Shown here piece after piece: positions 1-6,402 of a DNA stretch of 8,304 nucleotides (position 1 is the first letter of the stretch; each line of letters begins with the position of its first letter). The stretch covers positions 1-8,304 of the forward strand of contig JAEZEJ010000027.1 of the NCBI GenBank assembly GCA_023417775.1, written 5' to 3'. This DNA is from Actinomycetes bacterium. GTDB lineage: Bacteria; Actinomycetota; Actinomycetes; Propionibacteriales; Nocardioidaceae. The notes beneath the pieces are model-generated. The model was not told where the DNA came from. It saw only the letters and a program-made list of their open reading frames with translations, and ran no database searches. Made by a program: the position numbers and the translations under genes.

Positions 1-26
1 GGGCCCGACGCGATGGTGTCGGGCCC
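1..26. repeat. 9-bp inverted repeat at window edge, possible terminator
   Basis: GGGCCCGAC at 1-9 and GTCGGGCCC at 18-26 are exact inverted copies around an 8-nt loop. The stem is entirely G/C-rich and is not followed by a T tract on the + strand. It could be an intrinsic-type terminator, without a U run, for a gene lying left of the window. The window starts at its first base, so the stem may extend further and its owner cannot be seen. Confidence 0.4.
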
Positions 27-127
27 CGCTGCTGTGTCCTGACGTGTGCCGCCCCGCCCTCGGCGGAAGACCGTCAACCCTTCCTCCGCGCTGGCGGTGG
101 CGCAGCGACGTTATCCGTGCTCGATGG

Positions 128-176
128 GGTTGACGACGTACCGCCACCGGGTGGGAAAGGTTGACCAGGTACCGCC
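128..176. repeat. Imperfect 18-bp direct repeat, two copies
   Basis: GGTTGACGACGTACCGCC (128-145) and GGTTGACCAGGTACCGCC (159-176) match at 16 of 18 positions with a period of 31 bp. GGGAAAGG follows at 153-160, overlapping the start of the second copy. The repeat lies in the non-coding stretch downstream of the leftward ligase gene. No function is evident. It could be a degenerate tandem duplication or part of an intergenic repeat family. Confidence 0.5.
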
Positions 177-180
177 CGCA

Positions 181-234
181 GGGAAAGGGAAAGGGAAAGG
201 TCGGCCGCCCCTCGGGAAAGGTCGGCCGCCCCTC
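181..234. repeat. GGGAAA repeats and 21-bp tandem duplication
   Basis: Three consecutive GGGAAA units (181-198) run into an exact 21-bp tandem repeat (193-213 and 214-234) made of GGGAAAGG plus TCGGCCGCCCCTC. The octamer GGGAAAGG occurs five times between 153 and 221. The duplicated unit contains one arm of the adjacent terminator hairpin, so the array probably arose by slippage or duplication of a terminator 3' arm. On the minus strand each unit ends in TTTCCC. Confidence 0.75.
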
Positions 235-252
235 GGGGAAGGGCGGCCGACC
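199..252 (-). terminator. Hairpin terminator of the leftward operon, duplicated 3' arm
   Basis: Read on the minus strand, GGTCGGCCGCCC (252-241) begins 15 nt after the ligase stop codon. It pairs perfectly over 12 bp with GGGCGGCCGACC at 231-220 across a 9-nt loop, followed by TTTCCC. A second identical 3' arm lies at 210-199, again followed by TTTCCC. Position just past the stop, stem strength and short T runs support an intrinsic-type terminator. The T tract is short, as is common in high-GC genomes. The duplicated arm permits two alternative stems. Confidence 0.7.
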
Positions 253-267
253 CGGAGCAGATCAGCG

Positions 268-1923
268 TCAGCTGTTGAGGGCGGCGGCGTCCTCGGCGAG
301 CTCGTGCTTGCGGACCTTGCCGGTAGCGGTCATGGGCAGTGCGCCGACGATCTTGACGAGCGGCACCTTATAGGTCGCCATGTTCTCGCGGCTCCAGGAG
401 ACCAGCTCATCGGCCCTCACCGTCGCCCCCTCGGCGGGCAGGACGAAGGCCACCGGTCGCTGTCCGGAGTCGGGATCATCGGTCGGGACCACGGCCACCG
501 ACTCGACCAGCGGGTGCTGGGCGAGCAGCACCTCGATCTCGGCGGGGAACACGCTCATGCCCTTGACCTTGATCATCTCCTTGCGACGACCGAGGTAGTG
601 CAGCAGGCCCTGCTCGTCGATACGGCCGTTGTCACCGGTGTGGATCCAGCCGTCGACGAGCTGATCGGCGGTCGCCTCGGGGTTGCGCCAGTAGCCATCG
701 GTCACCGAGGGGCTGCGGACGATGATCTCGCCGACCTCGCCCAGCGGCAGCGGTGTCTGCGTGCCGAACTCGACGACCGCGATATCGGTCCCCGGCACCG
801 GCAGGCCGCAGAAGACCGGTTCGGCCAGGAGATCCTCGTCGTCGGCGGCGAAGCCATAGGGCACGCAGTCGATGGTGTGCGTCTCGGTCATGCCATAGGA
901 CGACTCGCGCAGTGTTCCGCCCGACGGCGCCGCGGCGGCCCAGTCGGCGCGCACCTGCGGGGTCATCTTGCGGACGAACGAGACGGCCTGCGGGTCGACC
1001 AGCGATGACAGGTCGCGCTCGCCGATATCCGGGCGGGCCATCAGCTCCAGGTAGTTCTCCACGGTGCCGGTCATGACGCTCACGCCGTAGGTCTCGATCG
1101 CCTCCAGCGTCGTCGCGGCATCCCAGCGCGCCATCAGCACGCTCGTGCCACCCAGCACGAAGGGCAGCAGGATGCCGAGATCCTCGCCGGCGATCCAGAA
1201 GATCGGGAGATAGCAGAGGCTGGTGAAGCCGGACTCGGCGGAGAGCTGGGTCGCCGTGGTCGCGGAGGCGGCGGTGTAGAGCATGTGCCGCTGCGTGTGC
1301 TGGCAGCCCTTGGGCAGACCGGTCGTGCCACCGGTGTAGTTGAGCGCGGCGAGGGCATCGAGGTCGCCGTCGTCTCCCCCGAAGGGCTCGTGGGCGACGG
1401 CCTCGGCCCAGCCCTCCTCCACGACCAGTACCCGCACGCGGTCGTCGAGACGGGGCTGCACCTCGTCCACCGTCGACGCCAGGGCCTGGTTGGTGATGAC
1501 CAGGCGCGGTTCGGAGTCGCGCAGCTCGTGGGTCAGCTCGGCCGGCGCGAACATCGGATTCACGGGGACGTGCACCGCGCCCAGGCGCAGGATGGCCAGG
1601 AAGGCGATGACGAAGTGCGGGCTGTTGCCGAGGTAGACGGCGACACGGTCCCCGCGGGAGATGCCCTGAGCGGACATCCAGCCGGCGAGCCGGCGATGCA
1701 GGTCGTCGAGCTCGGGATAGGTGTAGTCGACACCCTGGAAGGTCAGCGCCGTGGTGTCGGGTCGCTGCGCGGCCCAGTGGCTGACATGCGCTGGGATGGT
1801 GATCTCACCGGCCGGGTAGATGACGTGATCGGGAATGCCGGAGGGACGGCGGCGCGCCTGCAGCCGACGCAGGTCGGCGATGTAGGTGTCGAGATCGGTG
1901 GTGCTCACTGCTCGCTCGCTCAT
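268..1923 (-). CDS. AMP-forming acyl-CoA ligase (FadD/AMP-binding family)
   Basis: Predicted 551-residue cytosolic adenylate-forming enzyme that activates a carboxylic acid with ATP and joins it to CoA. Visible motifs: P-loop-like YTGGTTGLPKG at 196-206, YGMTE at 343-347, WIHTGD at 426-431, the hinge GRRKEMIKVKG starting at 445, and a C-terminal TATGKVRK in which K536 is the expected catalytic lysine. All core motifs are intact and the length is normal for the family. The start at 1923 was chosen because the frame extends upstream only by overlapping the carboxylase gene, and AGAGGA (1930-1935) is well placed before this ATG. That ribosome site overlaps the carboxylase stop codon, so translation is probably coupled. 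It is the second gene of the carboxylase operon. Substrate chain length or branching cannot be deduced; from context it may supply the acyl-CoA used by its neighbours. Confidence 0.93.
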   Translation of the reverse strand: MSERAVSTTDLDTYIADLRRLQARRRPSGIPDHVIYPAGEITIPAHVSHWAAQRPDTTALTFQGVDYTYPELDDLHRRLAGWMSAQGISRGDRVAVYLGNSPHFVIAFLAILRLGAVHVPVNPMFAPAELTHELRDSEPRLVITNQALASTVDEVQPRLDDRVRVLVVEEGWAEAVAHEPFGGDDGDLDALAALNYTGGTTGLPKGCQHTQRHMLYTAASATTATQLSAESGFTSLCYLPIFWIAGEDLGILLPFVLGGTSVLMARWDAATTLEAIETYGVSVMTGTVENYLELMARPDIGERDLSSLVDPQAVSFVRKMTPQVRADWAAAAPSGGTLRESSYGMTETHTIDCVPYGFAADDEDLLAEPVFCGLPVPGTDIAVVEFGTQTPLPLGEVGEIIVRSPSVTDGYWRNPEATADQLVDGWIHTGDNGRIDEQGLLHYLGRRKEMIKVKGMSVFPAEIEVLLAQHPLVESVAVVPTDDPDSGQRPVAFVLPAEGATVRADELVSWSRENMATYKVPLVKIVGALPMTATGKVRKHELAEDAAALNS

Positions 1924-1934
1924 GGGGAGTCCTC

Positions 1935-4900
1935 TCACCAGGTGTCGATATAGCGGGTGCCGCGTTCGGCAGGGGTGTGGTGGCCGAGGGTCGCGAGGAT
2001 CCACCGCCGTGAGTCGGCGGGGTCGATGACCTCGTCGAACTCGTGCTTCATGGCGCCGTTGATGGCCTTGCCGGTCTCATAGTGCTCGTCGATCAGCTGC
2101 TGGTAGCGGCGCTCGCGCTCGTCGGGATCCTCGATCGCGTCCAGCTCCTTGGCGAAGCCGAGGCGCACGGCCCCCTCCAGGCCCATGCCGCCGATCTCGC
2201 CGGTGGGCCAGGCGATCGTCGCGATGGTGGCCATGAAGCTGCCGGCGGCCATCGCCTGGGCGCCGAGCCCGTAGCCCTTGCGCAGCACGATCGTCATGAT
2301 GGGCACGCGCAGATGCGAGGAGATGACGAACAGCCGGCTGAAGTGACGCACCGTCGCGGTCTTCTCCGACTCCGGGCCCACCATGAAGCCCGGGGTGTCG
2401 CACAGGGAGACGACCGGGAGACCGTGGGCATCGCAGAGCTGCAGGAAACGCGCCATCTTGTCCGCGCCGTCGGCATCGATCGCCCCGCCGAGATGCGCGG
2501 GATCATTGGCGATCAGTCCGATGGCCCGTCCCTCGATCCGCACGAGGGCGGTGACGGCGCCCGGAGCGAAGCCGCCCCGAAGCTCCAGCACCGAGCCTTC
2601 ATCGGCCAGCAGTTCGATGAGCCGGCGGATGTCGTAGACCTGTTTGCGATTCTCACCGATGGCATGACGCAACCGGCGCTGGTCGGCGGCGGTCCATTCG
2701 GTCGTCCGGCCGGTGAAATAGGAGAGATAGCGCTGTGCGGCCTCGATCGCGGCGGCATCGTCCGCGACGAGGATGTCGACCACGCCGTTGGCGGACTGGA
2801 CGTCCATCGGGCCGATGTCCTCGGGGGAGAAGCTGCCGAGCCCACCCCCCTCGATCATCGCGGGCCCCGCCATGCCGAGATTGGCGTCCTCGGTGCCGAT
2901 GATGACATCGCAGCAGCCGAGCAGTGCGGCATTGCCGGCGAAGCAGCGGCCGGTGACGATGCCGATGGTCGGCACCAGTCCGCTCAGCGAGCCCATCGCC
3001 GCGAAGGTCGTGACGCTGAGGCCCGCCGCGATGATGTCGGCGGTGTCGGTGTCGCCGGGGCGGCCGCCACCACCCTCGGCGAACAGCACGAGCGGCACTT
3101 CCCGGGCTCGCGCGACCTGGATCATCCGGTCGGTCTTCTTGTGGTTGTAGTAGCCCTGGGTGCCTGCGAGCACGGTGTAGTCATACGCGAGCACGGCGCA
3201 GTCGATCTCGTCGATCCGGGCCAGGCCGGTGATGATCCCGTCGGCGGGCGTGTTGTCGATGAGGTCGTCGAGGTCGCGTCGGCTGCGTTGGGCGGCGACT
3301 GGGAAGGTGCCGTACTCGAGGAAGCTGTCCTCGTCGACGAGCGCGGCGATGGACTCGCGCGCGGTGAGATGGCCCTTGGCGTGCCGTCGCTCCACCGCCC
3401 GGGTGCGGGCGGTATCGCGGGTGCGGGCGATGCGATCGTGCAGCTCGGCCAGGTCGGGCCGGATGTGATCGAGGTCGTGCTCGGCGGCCTCCTCATCGGC
3501 CTCGTGCTCGGCGGCGTCGCTGGTGTCGAGGCGGGCGATCAGCTGTCCGGCGGCGACCTGGTCGCCCGCGCTCACCAGCACCTCGGTCACGATGCCGGGG
3601 GCGCCCGCGGCCACGGGGTGCTCCATCTTCATCGATTCCAGGGTCACGACGCTGCGCCGCGGTGCGATGCTCGTGCCGGGCTCGACATCGACCGAGACGA
3701 CCGTGCCGCCGAGCGGAGCGATGACCTCGCCGTCGGTCGCGGGGGCGTCGGCGACCTCGCGGGCGAGGCGTTCGTCGAGATAGGCCGTCGTCATCCTTCC
3801 CTCGGTGACCACGGGGTCGATGAGGATCTCGCGCAGCAGCCCGGTATTGGTGCCGACACCGTCGAGGACGAGTCCGTCGAGCGCCTTGACGGCATCCGCG
3901 CAGGCCCCCGCGAAGTCGCCCTCCGTGACGGTGACGACCTTGGCGAGGAGGGAGTCGAAGGTGCCGTCGACGACCGTCCCGGCGGCCACATAGGTGTCGA
4001 CGCGGGTGTCGTCGGGCAGCCCGACGCGCTCGATCATGCCGGTGGTGGCGGTCAGGGTGCCGTTCACCACCTGCTCGGCGTTCACCCGCGACTGGATCGC
4101 GAAGCGACCGGCGGGCGGCGTGACGGTGCGGCCGGCGACCCCGAGGTCGTCCAATCCGCGGCCGACGGCGACCTGGAGCTGGAGAGCGACGAGATCGATC
4201 CCGAGGAGCTCCTCGGTGATGGTGTGCTCGACCTGCAGCCGGGGGTTGACCTCGATGAAGACGTGGTCGAGCTCGCCCGTGCGGGCCAGCGCATCGGCAT
4301 CGACGAGGAACTCGACGGTGGCGAGACCGCGGTAGTCCAACGGGTCGAGCAGCGCGAGGGCGTCGGCCATCAGGCGCTCGCGATGGGCATCGGTCAACGC
4401 CGGGCTGGGAGCGATCTCCAGGACCTTCTGATGACGGCGCTGCACGCTGCAGTCCCTCTCGGCGAGCGCGACCGTGCGGCCCTGTCCGTCGCCGAGCACC
4501 TGCACCTCGATGTGCCGGGCGGAGGGCATCAGCCGCTCGGCGTAGACATCGCCGCGTCCGAAGGCGCGCAACGCCTCCGAGGCGCAGCGCGCGACGGCAC
4601 CATCGAGCTCCTCGGGGTCGGTGACGGCGCGCATGCCGCGTCCACCGCCGCCCACGACCGCCTTGACCATGACCCCGGCCGGGTACTCCGCGAGCAGGCC
4701 GGCGATCTGCTCGGTGTCGGCGGGGGAGGGGGTCGAGGCCAAGACGGGTACGCCGACGGCTCGGGCATGGTCGCGGCTGCATCCCTTGTCGCCGAAGAGG
4801 CGCAGGGCGGCGGCATCGGGGCCGACGAAGACCAGGCCGGCGGCACTGCACGCCTCGGCCAGCTCCGGGCTCTCGCTGAGGAATCCGTAGCCGGGGTGAA

Positions 4901-5108
4901 CCGCCTCGCTGCCGGTGCGGAGCGCCGTGTCGATGACGGCCTGCAGGTCCAGATAGGCGGCGACGCCTGAGCCGGGCAGCTGCTCCGAGGCCGCGTCCAG
5001 GGGGGTCTCACCGCGGGCATGGACGTGTTGGGGCGTCCAGCCGAGGGCGCGGATCGTCCGGGCGATGCGGACGGCGATCTCGCCTCGGTTGGCGATGAGG
5101 ACCTTCAT
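1935..5108 (-). CDS. Single-chain acyl-CoA carboxylase (BC-BCCP-CT fusion)
   Basis: Predicted 1057-residue biotin-dependent carboxylase carrying every catalytic module on one chain. Residues 1-450 are biotin carboxylase: MKVLIANRGEIAVRI start, K149 and GGGGRGM at 153-159 for ATP, ERDCSVQRRHQK from 217, EVNPRLQVEH at 286-295, RVNAE from 341. Residues 460-527 are the biotin carrier, with ESMKM at 491-495, so K494 should be biotinylated. An acidic linker (about 530-560) leads to the two-lobed carboxyltransferase, with GRCFAGNA around 720 and RKGYGLGAQAM around 943 as likely oxyanion-hole/acyl-CoA loops. Size and order match the long-chain acyl-CoA carboxylase type described from Mycobacterium avium subsp. 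paratuberculosis, rather than the usual two-subunit acetyl/propionyl-CoA carboxylases. The start is set by the canonical N-terminus and by AGGAG 5 nt upstream. It is the first gene of the leftward operon. The substrate is uncertain. Confidence 0.93.
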   Translation of the reverse strand: MKVLIANRGEIAVRIARTIRALGWTPQHVHARGETPLDAASEQLPGSGVAAYLDLQAVIDTALRTGSEAVHPGYGFLSESPELAEACSAAGLVFVGPDAAALRLFGDKGCSRDHARAVGVPVLASTPSPADTEQIAGLLAEYPAGVMVKAVVGGGGRGMRAVTDPEELDGAVARCASEALRAFGRGDVYAERLMPSARHIEVQVLGDGQGRTVALAERDCSVQRRHQKVLEIAPSPALTDAHRERLMADALALLDPLDYRGLATVEFLVDADALARTGELDHVFIEVNPRLQVEHTITEELLGIDLVALQLQVAVGRGLDDLGVAGRTVTPPAGRFAIQSRVNAEQVVNGTLTATTGMIERVGLPDDTRVDTYVAAGTVVDGTFDSLLAKVVTVTEGDFAGACADAVKALDGLVLDGVGTNTGLLREILIDPVVTEGRMTTAYLDERLAREVADAPATDGEVIAPLGGTVVSVDVEPGTSIAPRRSVVTLESMKMEHPVAAGAPGIVTEVLVSAGDQVAAGQLIARLDTSDAAEHEADEEAAEHDLDHIRPDLAELHDRIARTRDTARTRAVERRHAKGHLTARESIAALVDEDSFLEYGTFPVAAQRSRRDLDDLIDNTPADGIITGLARIDEIDCAVLAYDYTVLAGTQGYYNHKKTDRMIQVARAREVPLVLFAEGGGGRPGDTDTADIIAAGLSVTTFAAMGSLSGLVPTIGIVTGRCFAGNAALLGCCDVIIGTEDANLGMAGPAMIEGGGLGSFSPEDIGPMDVQSANGVVDILVADDAAAIEAAQRYLSYFTGRTTEWTAADQRRLRHAIGENRKQVYDIRRLIELLADEGSVLELRGGFAPGAVTALVRIEGRAIGLIANDPAHLGGAIDADGADKMARFLQLCDAHGLPVVSLCDTPGFMVGPESEKTATVRHFSRLFVISSHLRVPIMTIVLRKGYGLGAQAMAAGSFMATIATIAWPTGEIGGMGLEGAVRLGFAKELDAIEDPDERERRYQQLIDEHYETGKAINGAMKHEFDEVIDPADSRRWILATLGHHTPAERGTRYIDTW

Positions 5109-5143
5109 GCGGACTCCTGCTGTTCGTGATGTCGACCACTGCG

Positions 5144-5171
5144 AGCATACTCTCGTTGACGCCACCGTCAA
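5144..5171 (-). promoter_or_regulatory. Promoter of the carboxylase-ligase operon
   Basis: On the minus strand TTGACG (5171-5166) and TATGCT (5149-5144) are separated by 16 nt, close to the housekeeping sigma consensus. Transcription would start near 5137, giving a leader of about 29 nt that contains the AGGAG ribosome site. The -35 box lies inside the inverted repeat at 5153-5174, so a repressor bound there would block RNA polymerase. This is a motif-based prediction only. Confidence 0.6.
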
Positions 5172-5174
5172 CGA
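5153..5174. promoter_or_regulatory. Inverted-repeat operator, likely bound by the adjacent TetR
   Basis: TCGTTGAC (5153-5160) and GTCAACGA (5167-5174) are perfect inverted copies around GCCACC. The site lies between the divergently transcribed carboxylase operon and tetR genes. It covers the -35 box of the former and lies just upstream of the -10 of the latter. TetR-family repressors typically bind such palindromes in their own divergent promoter. A related palindrome lies at 6295-6312. Confidence 0.65.
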
Positions 5175-5175
5175 T

Positions 5176-5190
5176 TAGTCTGGTGACATG
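5176..5190 (+). promoter_or_regulatory. tetR -10 box and leaderless start
   Basis: TAGTCT (5176-5181) fits the actinobacterial TANNNT -10 pattern and ends 6 nt before the A of the tetR ATG at 5188. No Shine-Dalgarno sequence precedes that ATG. This is the geometry expected of a leaderless mRNA whose first base is the start codon. The region upstream of the -10 is occupied by the inverted repeat, which suggests autoregulation. Confidence 0.45.
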
Positions 5191-5802
5191 ACGAGCAGCG
5201 GATGGACCACGCGCGAGGCACATGACCGCATCGACTCCCCACGTCGCGCCGAGCTGCTGGTCGCCGCCCGCTCCGTCTTCGAGCGTCTGGGCTACGGCGC
5301 CGCGACGATCGCCGACATCACCGCGGAGGCCGGGGTGAGCCGGGCGACCTTCTACGTGTACTTCGCGTCGAAGGCCGAGGTCTTCGCCGTGCTGGCGGAG
5401 CAGGTGCGCGATGCCTTCCTCGCCGCGCAGCGGTTGAGCGCCGACGAGGACGGCGACACCCTGGCCGTGTTGCGCCGTACGCAGGGCACCACCCTCGACG
5501 TGGTGGTGGAGCACCGGTCGCTCATCGTGGTCTTGGACCACCAGTCCCTGGCCGATGAGGAGATCGCCAGGGTCTGGGAGCCGATCCGGCGCAGTGCGAG
5601 CGACCGCACCGCGCGCTACCTGGGTCGCGCCGTCGAGGAGGGGTCGATCGATCCGGTGGCCGACCCCCAGGTGCTCGCGCTGATGGGCGCAGGCCTCAAC
5701 GACGAACTGGCCCCGCTCGTCGCCGCGGGCGAGGTCACCCGCGACGAGGCGGTCGAGCGTTCGATGGGGATCTGGGAGGCGGTCCTGCGACCGGTTCGCT
5801 GA
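5188..5802 (+). CDS. TetR/AcrR-family transcriptional regulator
   Basis: A 204-residue protein with an N-terminal TetR DNA-binding domain. The helix-turn-helix spans roughly residues 40-62 (TIADITAEAGVSRATFYVYF) and is preceded by RRAELLVAARSVFERLGYGA. The remainder is a variable helical ligand/dimerisation domain, whose ligand cannot be predicted; an acyl-CoA is plausible from context. It is divergent from the carboxylase-ligase operon across 79 bp containing a perfect inverted repeat, so it probably represses that operon and itself. Its 3' end converges on the MaoC gene with 6 bp between stop codons and no visible terminator. The ATG at 5188 is favoured because a TANNNT -10 box sits 6 nt upstream (leaderless) and the domain begins shortly after it. 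Confidence 0.92.
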   Translation: MTSSGWTTREAHDRIDSPRRAELLVAARSVFERLGYGAATIADITAEAGVSRATFYVYFASKAEVFAVLAEQVRDAFLAAQRLSADEDGDTLAVLRRTQGTTLDVVVEHRSLIVVLDHQSLADEEIARVWEPIRRSASDRTARYLGRAVEEGSIDPVADPQVLALMGAGLNDELAPLVAAGEVTRDEAVERSMGIWEAVLRPVR

Positions 5803-5808
5803 GACCGA

Positions 5809-6282
5809 TCAGCGCGGATGCTCGGTGAACCGACCGATCGACTCCGCGACGCAGATCGGCTTGTCGATGCCCTCCGCCTCGAAGTACTGGGTGGTCACGA
5901 TCTGCGCGGCGTCGTCGCCGGCGCGATCCACGCGAGTCACGGTCGCCCGCATCCGCACACGGCTGCCGACCGGGCGGGGGTGGGGGAACCGCACCTTGTC
6001 GTAGCCGTAGTTGAGGCTGTGCAGGAAGCCGTCGAAGGCCATCAGCTCCTCCATCATCGCGGGCCCGAGCGACAGCGTGAACAGGCCGTGGCCGATGGTG
6101 CCGCCGAAGGGCCCCGCCGCGGCACGCTCGGGGTCGACATGGATCCACTGGTGGTCGCGGGTGACATCGGCGAACCGGTCGATCTCGTCCTGGGTCAGCG
6201 TGTGCCAGGCGGATGGTCCGAGTTCGGTCCCGACGAGGGCTTCCAGTTCGGTGATGGTGGTGGGGCGAAGGGGAGCGGTCAT
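5809..6282 (-). CDS. MaoC-family enoyl-CoA hydratase (Rv0130/NodN-like)
   Basis: A 157-residue hot-dog-fold hydratase predicted to add water to a trans-2-enoyl-CoA, giving the (R)-3-hydroxyacyl-CoA. The hydratase-2 motif is visible as FADVTRDHQWIHVDPERAA, with D43 and H48 as the likely catalytic pair. It is followed by GPFGGTIGHGLFTLSL (57-72), which forms part of the active site. The length and this motif form resemble single-domain members such as M. tuberculosis Rv0130 (HtdZ) and NodN. The frame stays open far upstream, but the start is set at 6282 by AGGAGG at 6292-6287, 4 nt before the ATG; the upstream part is antisense to the dehydrogenase gene. It is divergent from the dehydrogenases and convergent with tetR. 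It probably hydrates the product of the neighbouring dehydrogenases. Confidence 0.92.
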   Translation of the reverse strand: MTAPLRPTTITELEALVGTELGPSAWHTLTQDEIDRFADVTRDHQWIHVDPERAAAGPFGGTIGHGLFTLSLGPAMMEELMAFDGFLHSLNYGYDKVRFPHPRPVGSRVRMRATVTRVDRAGDDAAQIVTTQYFEAEGIDKPICVAESIGRFTEHPR

Positions 6283-6294
6283 GGATCCTCCTAT

Positions 6295-6312
6295 GTTGAA
6301 TGTGAGTTCAAG
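6295..6312. promoter_or_regulatory. Second operator-like palindrome, related to 5153-5174
   Basis: GTTGAATGTGAGTTCAAG contains TTGAA/TTCAA inverted arms around a 6-nt spacer. It has the same GTTGA-N8-TCAA skeleton as the tetR-carboxylase operator (12 of 18 bases identical in the best orientation). It lies between the divergent MaoC and dehydrogenase genes, directly upstream of the MaoC ribosome site. Another TTGA half-site follows at 6315. It is a plausible second binding site for the same TetR. Confidence 0.45.
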
Positions 6313-6339
6313 TTTGACATACGTGGCGAGCCACGTCAC
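6311..6339 (-). promoter_or_regulatory. Weak candidate promoter for MaoC gene
   Basis: On the minus strand GTGACG (6339-6334) and CAAACT (6316-6311) are spaced by 17 nt. The start would fall near 6304, leaving a short leader with the AGGAGG site. The match to consensus is poor, and the position within the shared control region is the main support. Confidence 0.25.
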
Positions 6340-6342
6340 ACT
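6314..6342 (+). promoter_or_regulatory. Candidate promoter of the dehydrogenase genes
   Basis: A perfect -35 hexamer TTGACA (6314-6319) is followed after 17 nt by CACACT (6337-6342), a weak -10 that keeps the second A and final T. Transcription would start near 6349, giving a leader of roughly 54 nt. The 16-bp palindrome 6321-6336 fills almost the whole spacer, a classical repressor position. Confidence 0.4.
6321..6336. promoter_or_regulatory. 7-2-7 palindrome ACGTGGCGAGCCACGT, possible operator
   Basis: ACGTGGC and GCCACGT are perfect inverted copies separated by GA. The palindrome sits between the candidate -35 and -10 boxes of the rightward dehydrogenase promoter and also in the spacer of the weaker leftward candidate. 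Its sequence is unlike the GTTGA-type palindromes, so if it is bound, a different regulator may be involved. Function is inferred from position and symmetry only. Confidence 0.45.
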
Positions 6343-6345
6343 CGA

Positions 6346-6368
6346 TCGCGGCGGTCGCTCCGCCGCGA
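6346..6368 (+). repeat. 9-bp hairpin in dehydrogenase leader
   Basis: TCGCGGCGG (6346-6354) and CCGCCGCGA (6360-6368) pair perfectly around the 5-nt loop TCGCT. It lies 34 bp before the GTG start of the first dehydrogenase, at or just inside the predicted 5' end of the message. It could stabilise the transcript 5' end or be a further protein-binding site. No T run follows, so a terminator is unlikely. Confidence 0.4.
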
Positions 6369-6402
6369 GAGGCCTACGTCGCCCGAGGAGAGGGGTTTCC
6401 GA

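Noticed and set aside
128..234. CRISPR array or origin-like iterons in the repeat-rich left end
   Set aside because: Repeats are few, adjacent or overlapping, lack regular unique spacers, and no cas or replication gene is nearby.
46..1008. + strand open frame of 320 codons covering the left intergenic region and the ligase
   Set aside because: It is mostly complementary to the ligase gene and, in 150-250, translates simple repeats. No ribosome site or domain is seen.
2043..4970. Long + strand open frame (975 codons) opposite the carboxylase gene
   Set aside because: It is antisense to a gene with complete catalytic motifs. Its translation is low-complexity in G, D, A, V and R with no recognisable domain, as expected of a complementary frame in high-GC DNA.
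5109..5171. Upstream in-frame ATG at 5171 for the carboxylase
   Set aside because: It would add 21 residues translated from the promoter and operator. The canonical MKVLIANRGE terminus with AGGAG upstream of 5108 is better.
5795..5815. Bidirectional terminator between tetR and MaoC
   Set aside because: Only 6 bp separate the stop codons and I see no stable hairpin or T tract there.
5818..6402. N-terminal extension of the first dehydrogenase frame
   Set aside because: It is antisense to MaoC and crosses the promoter region. The strong GAGGAG site and normal family length support GTG 6403.
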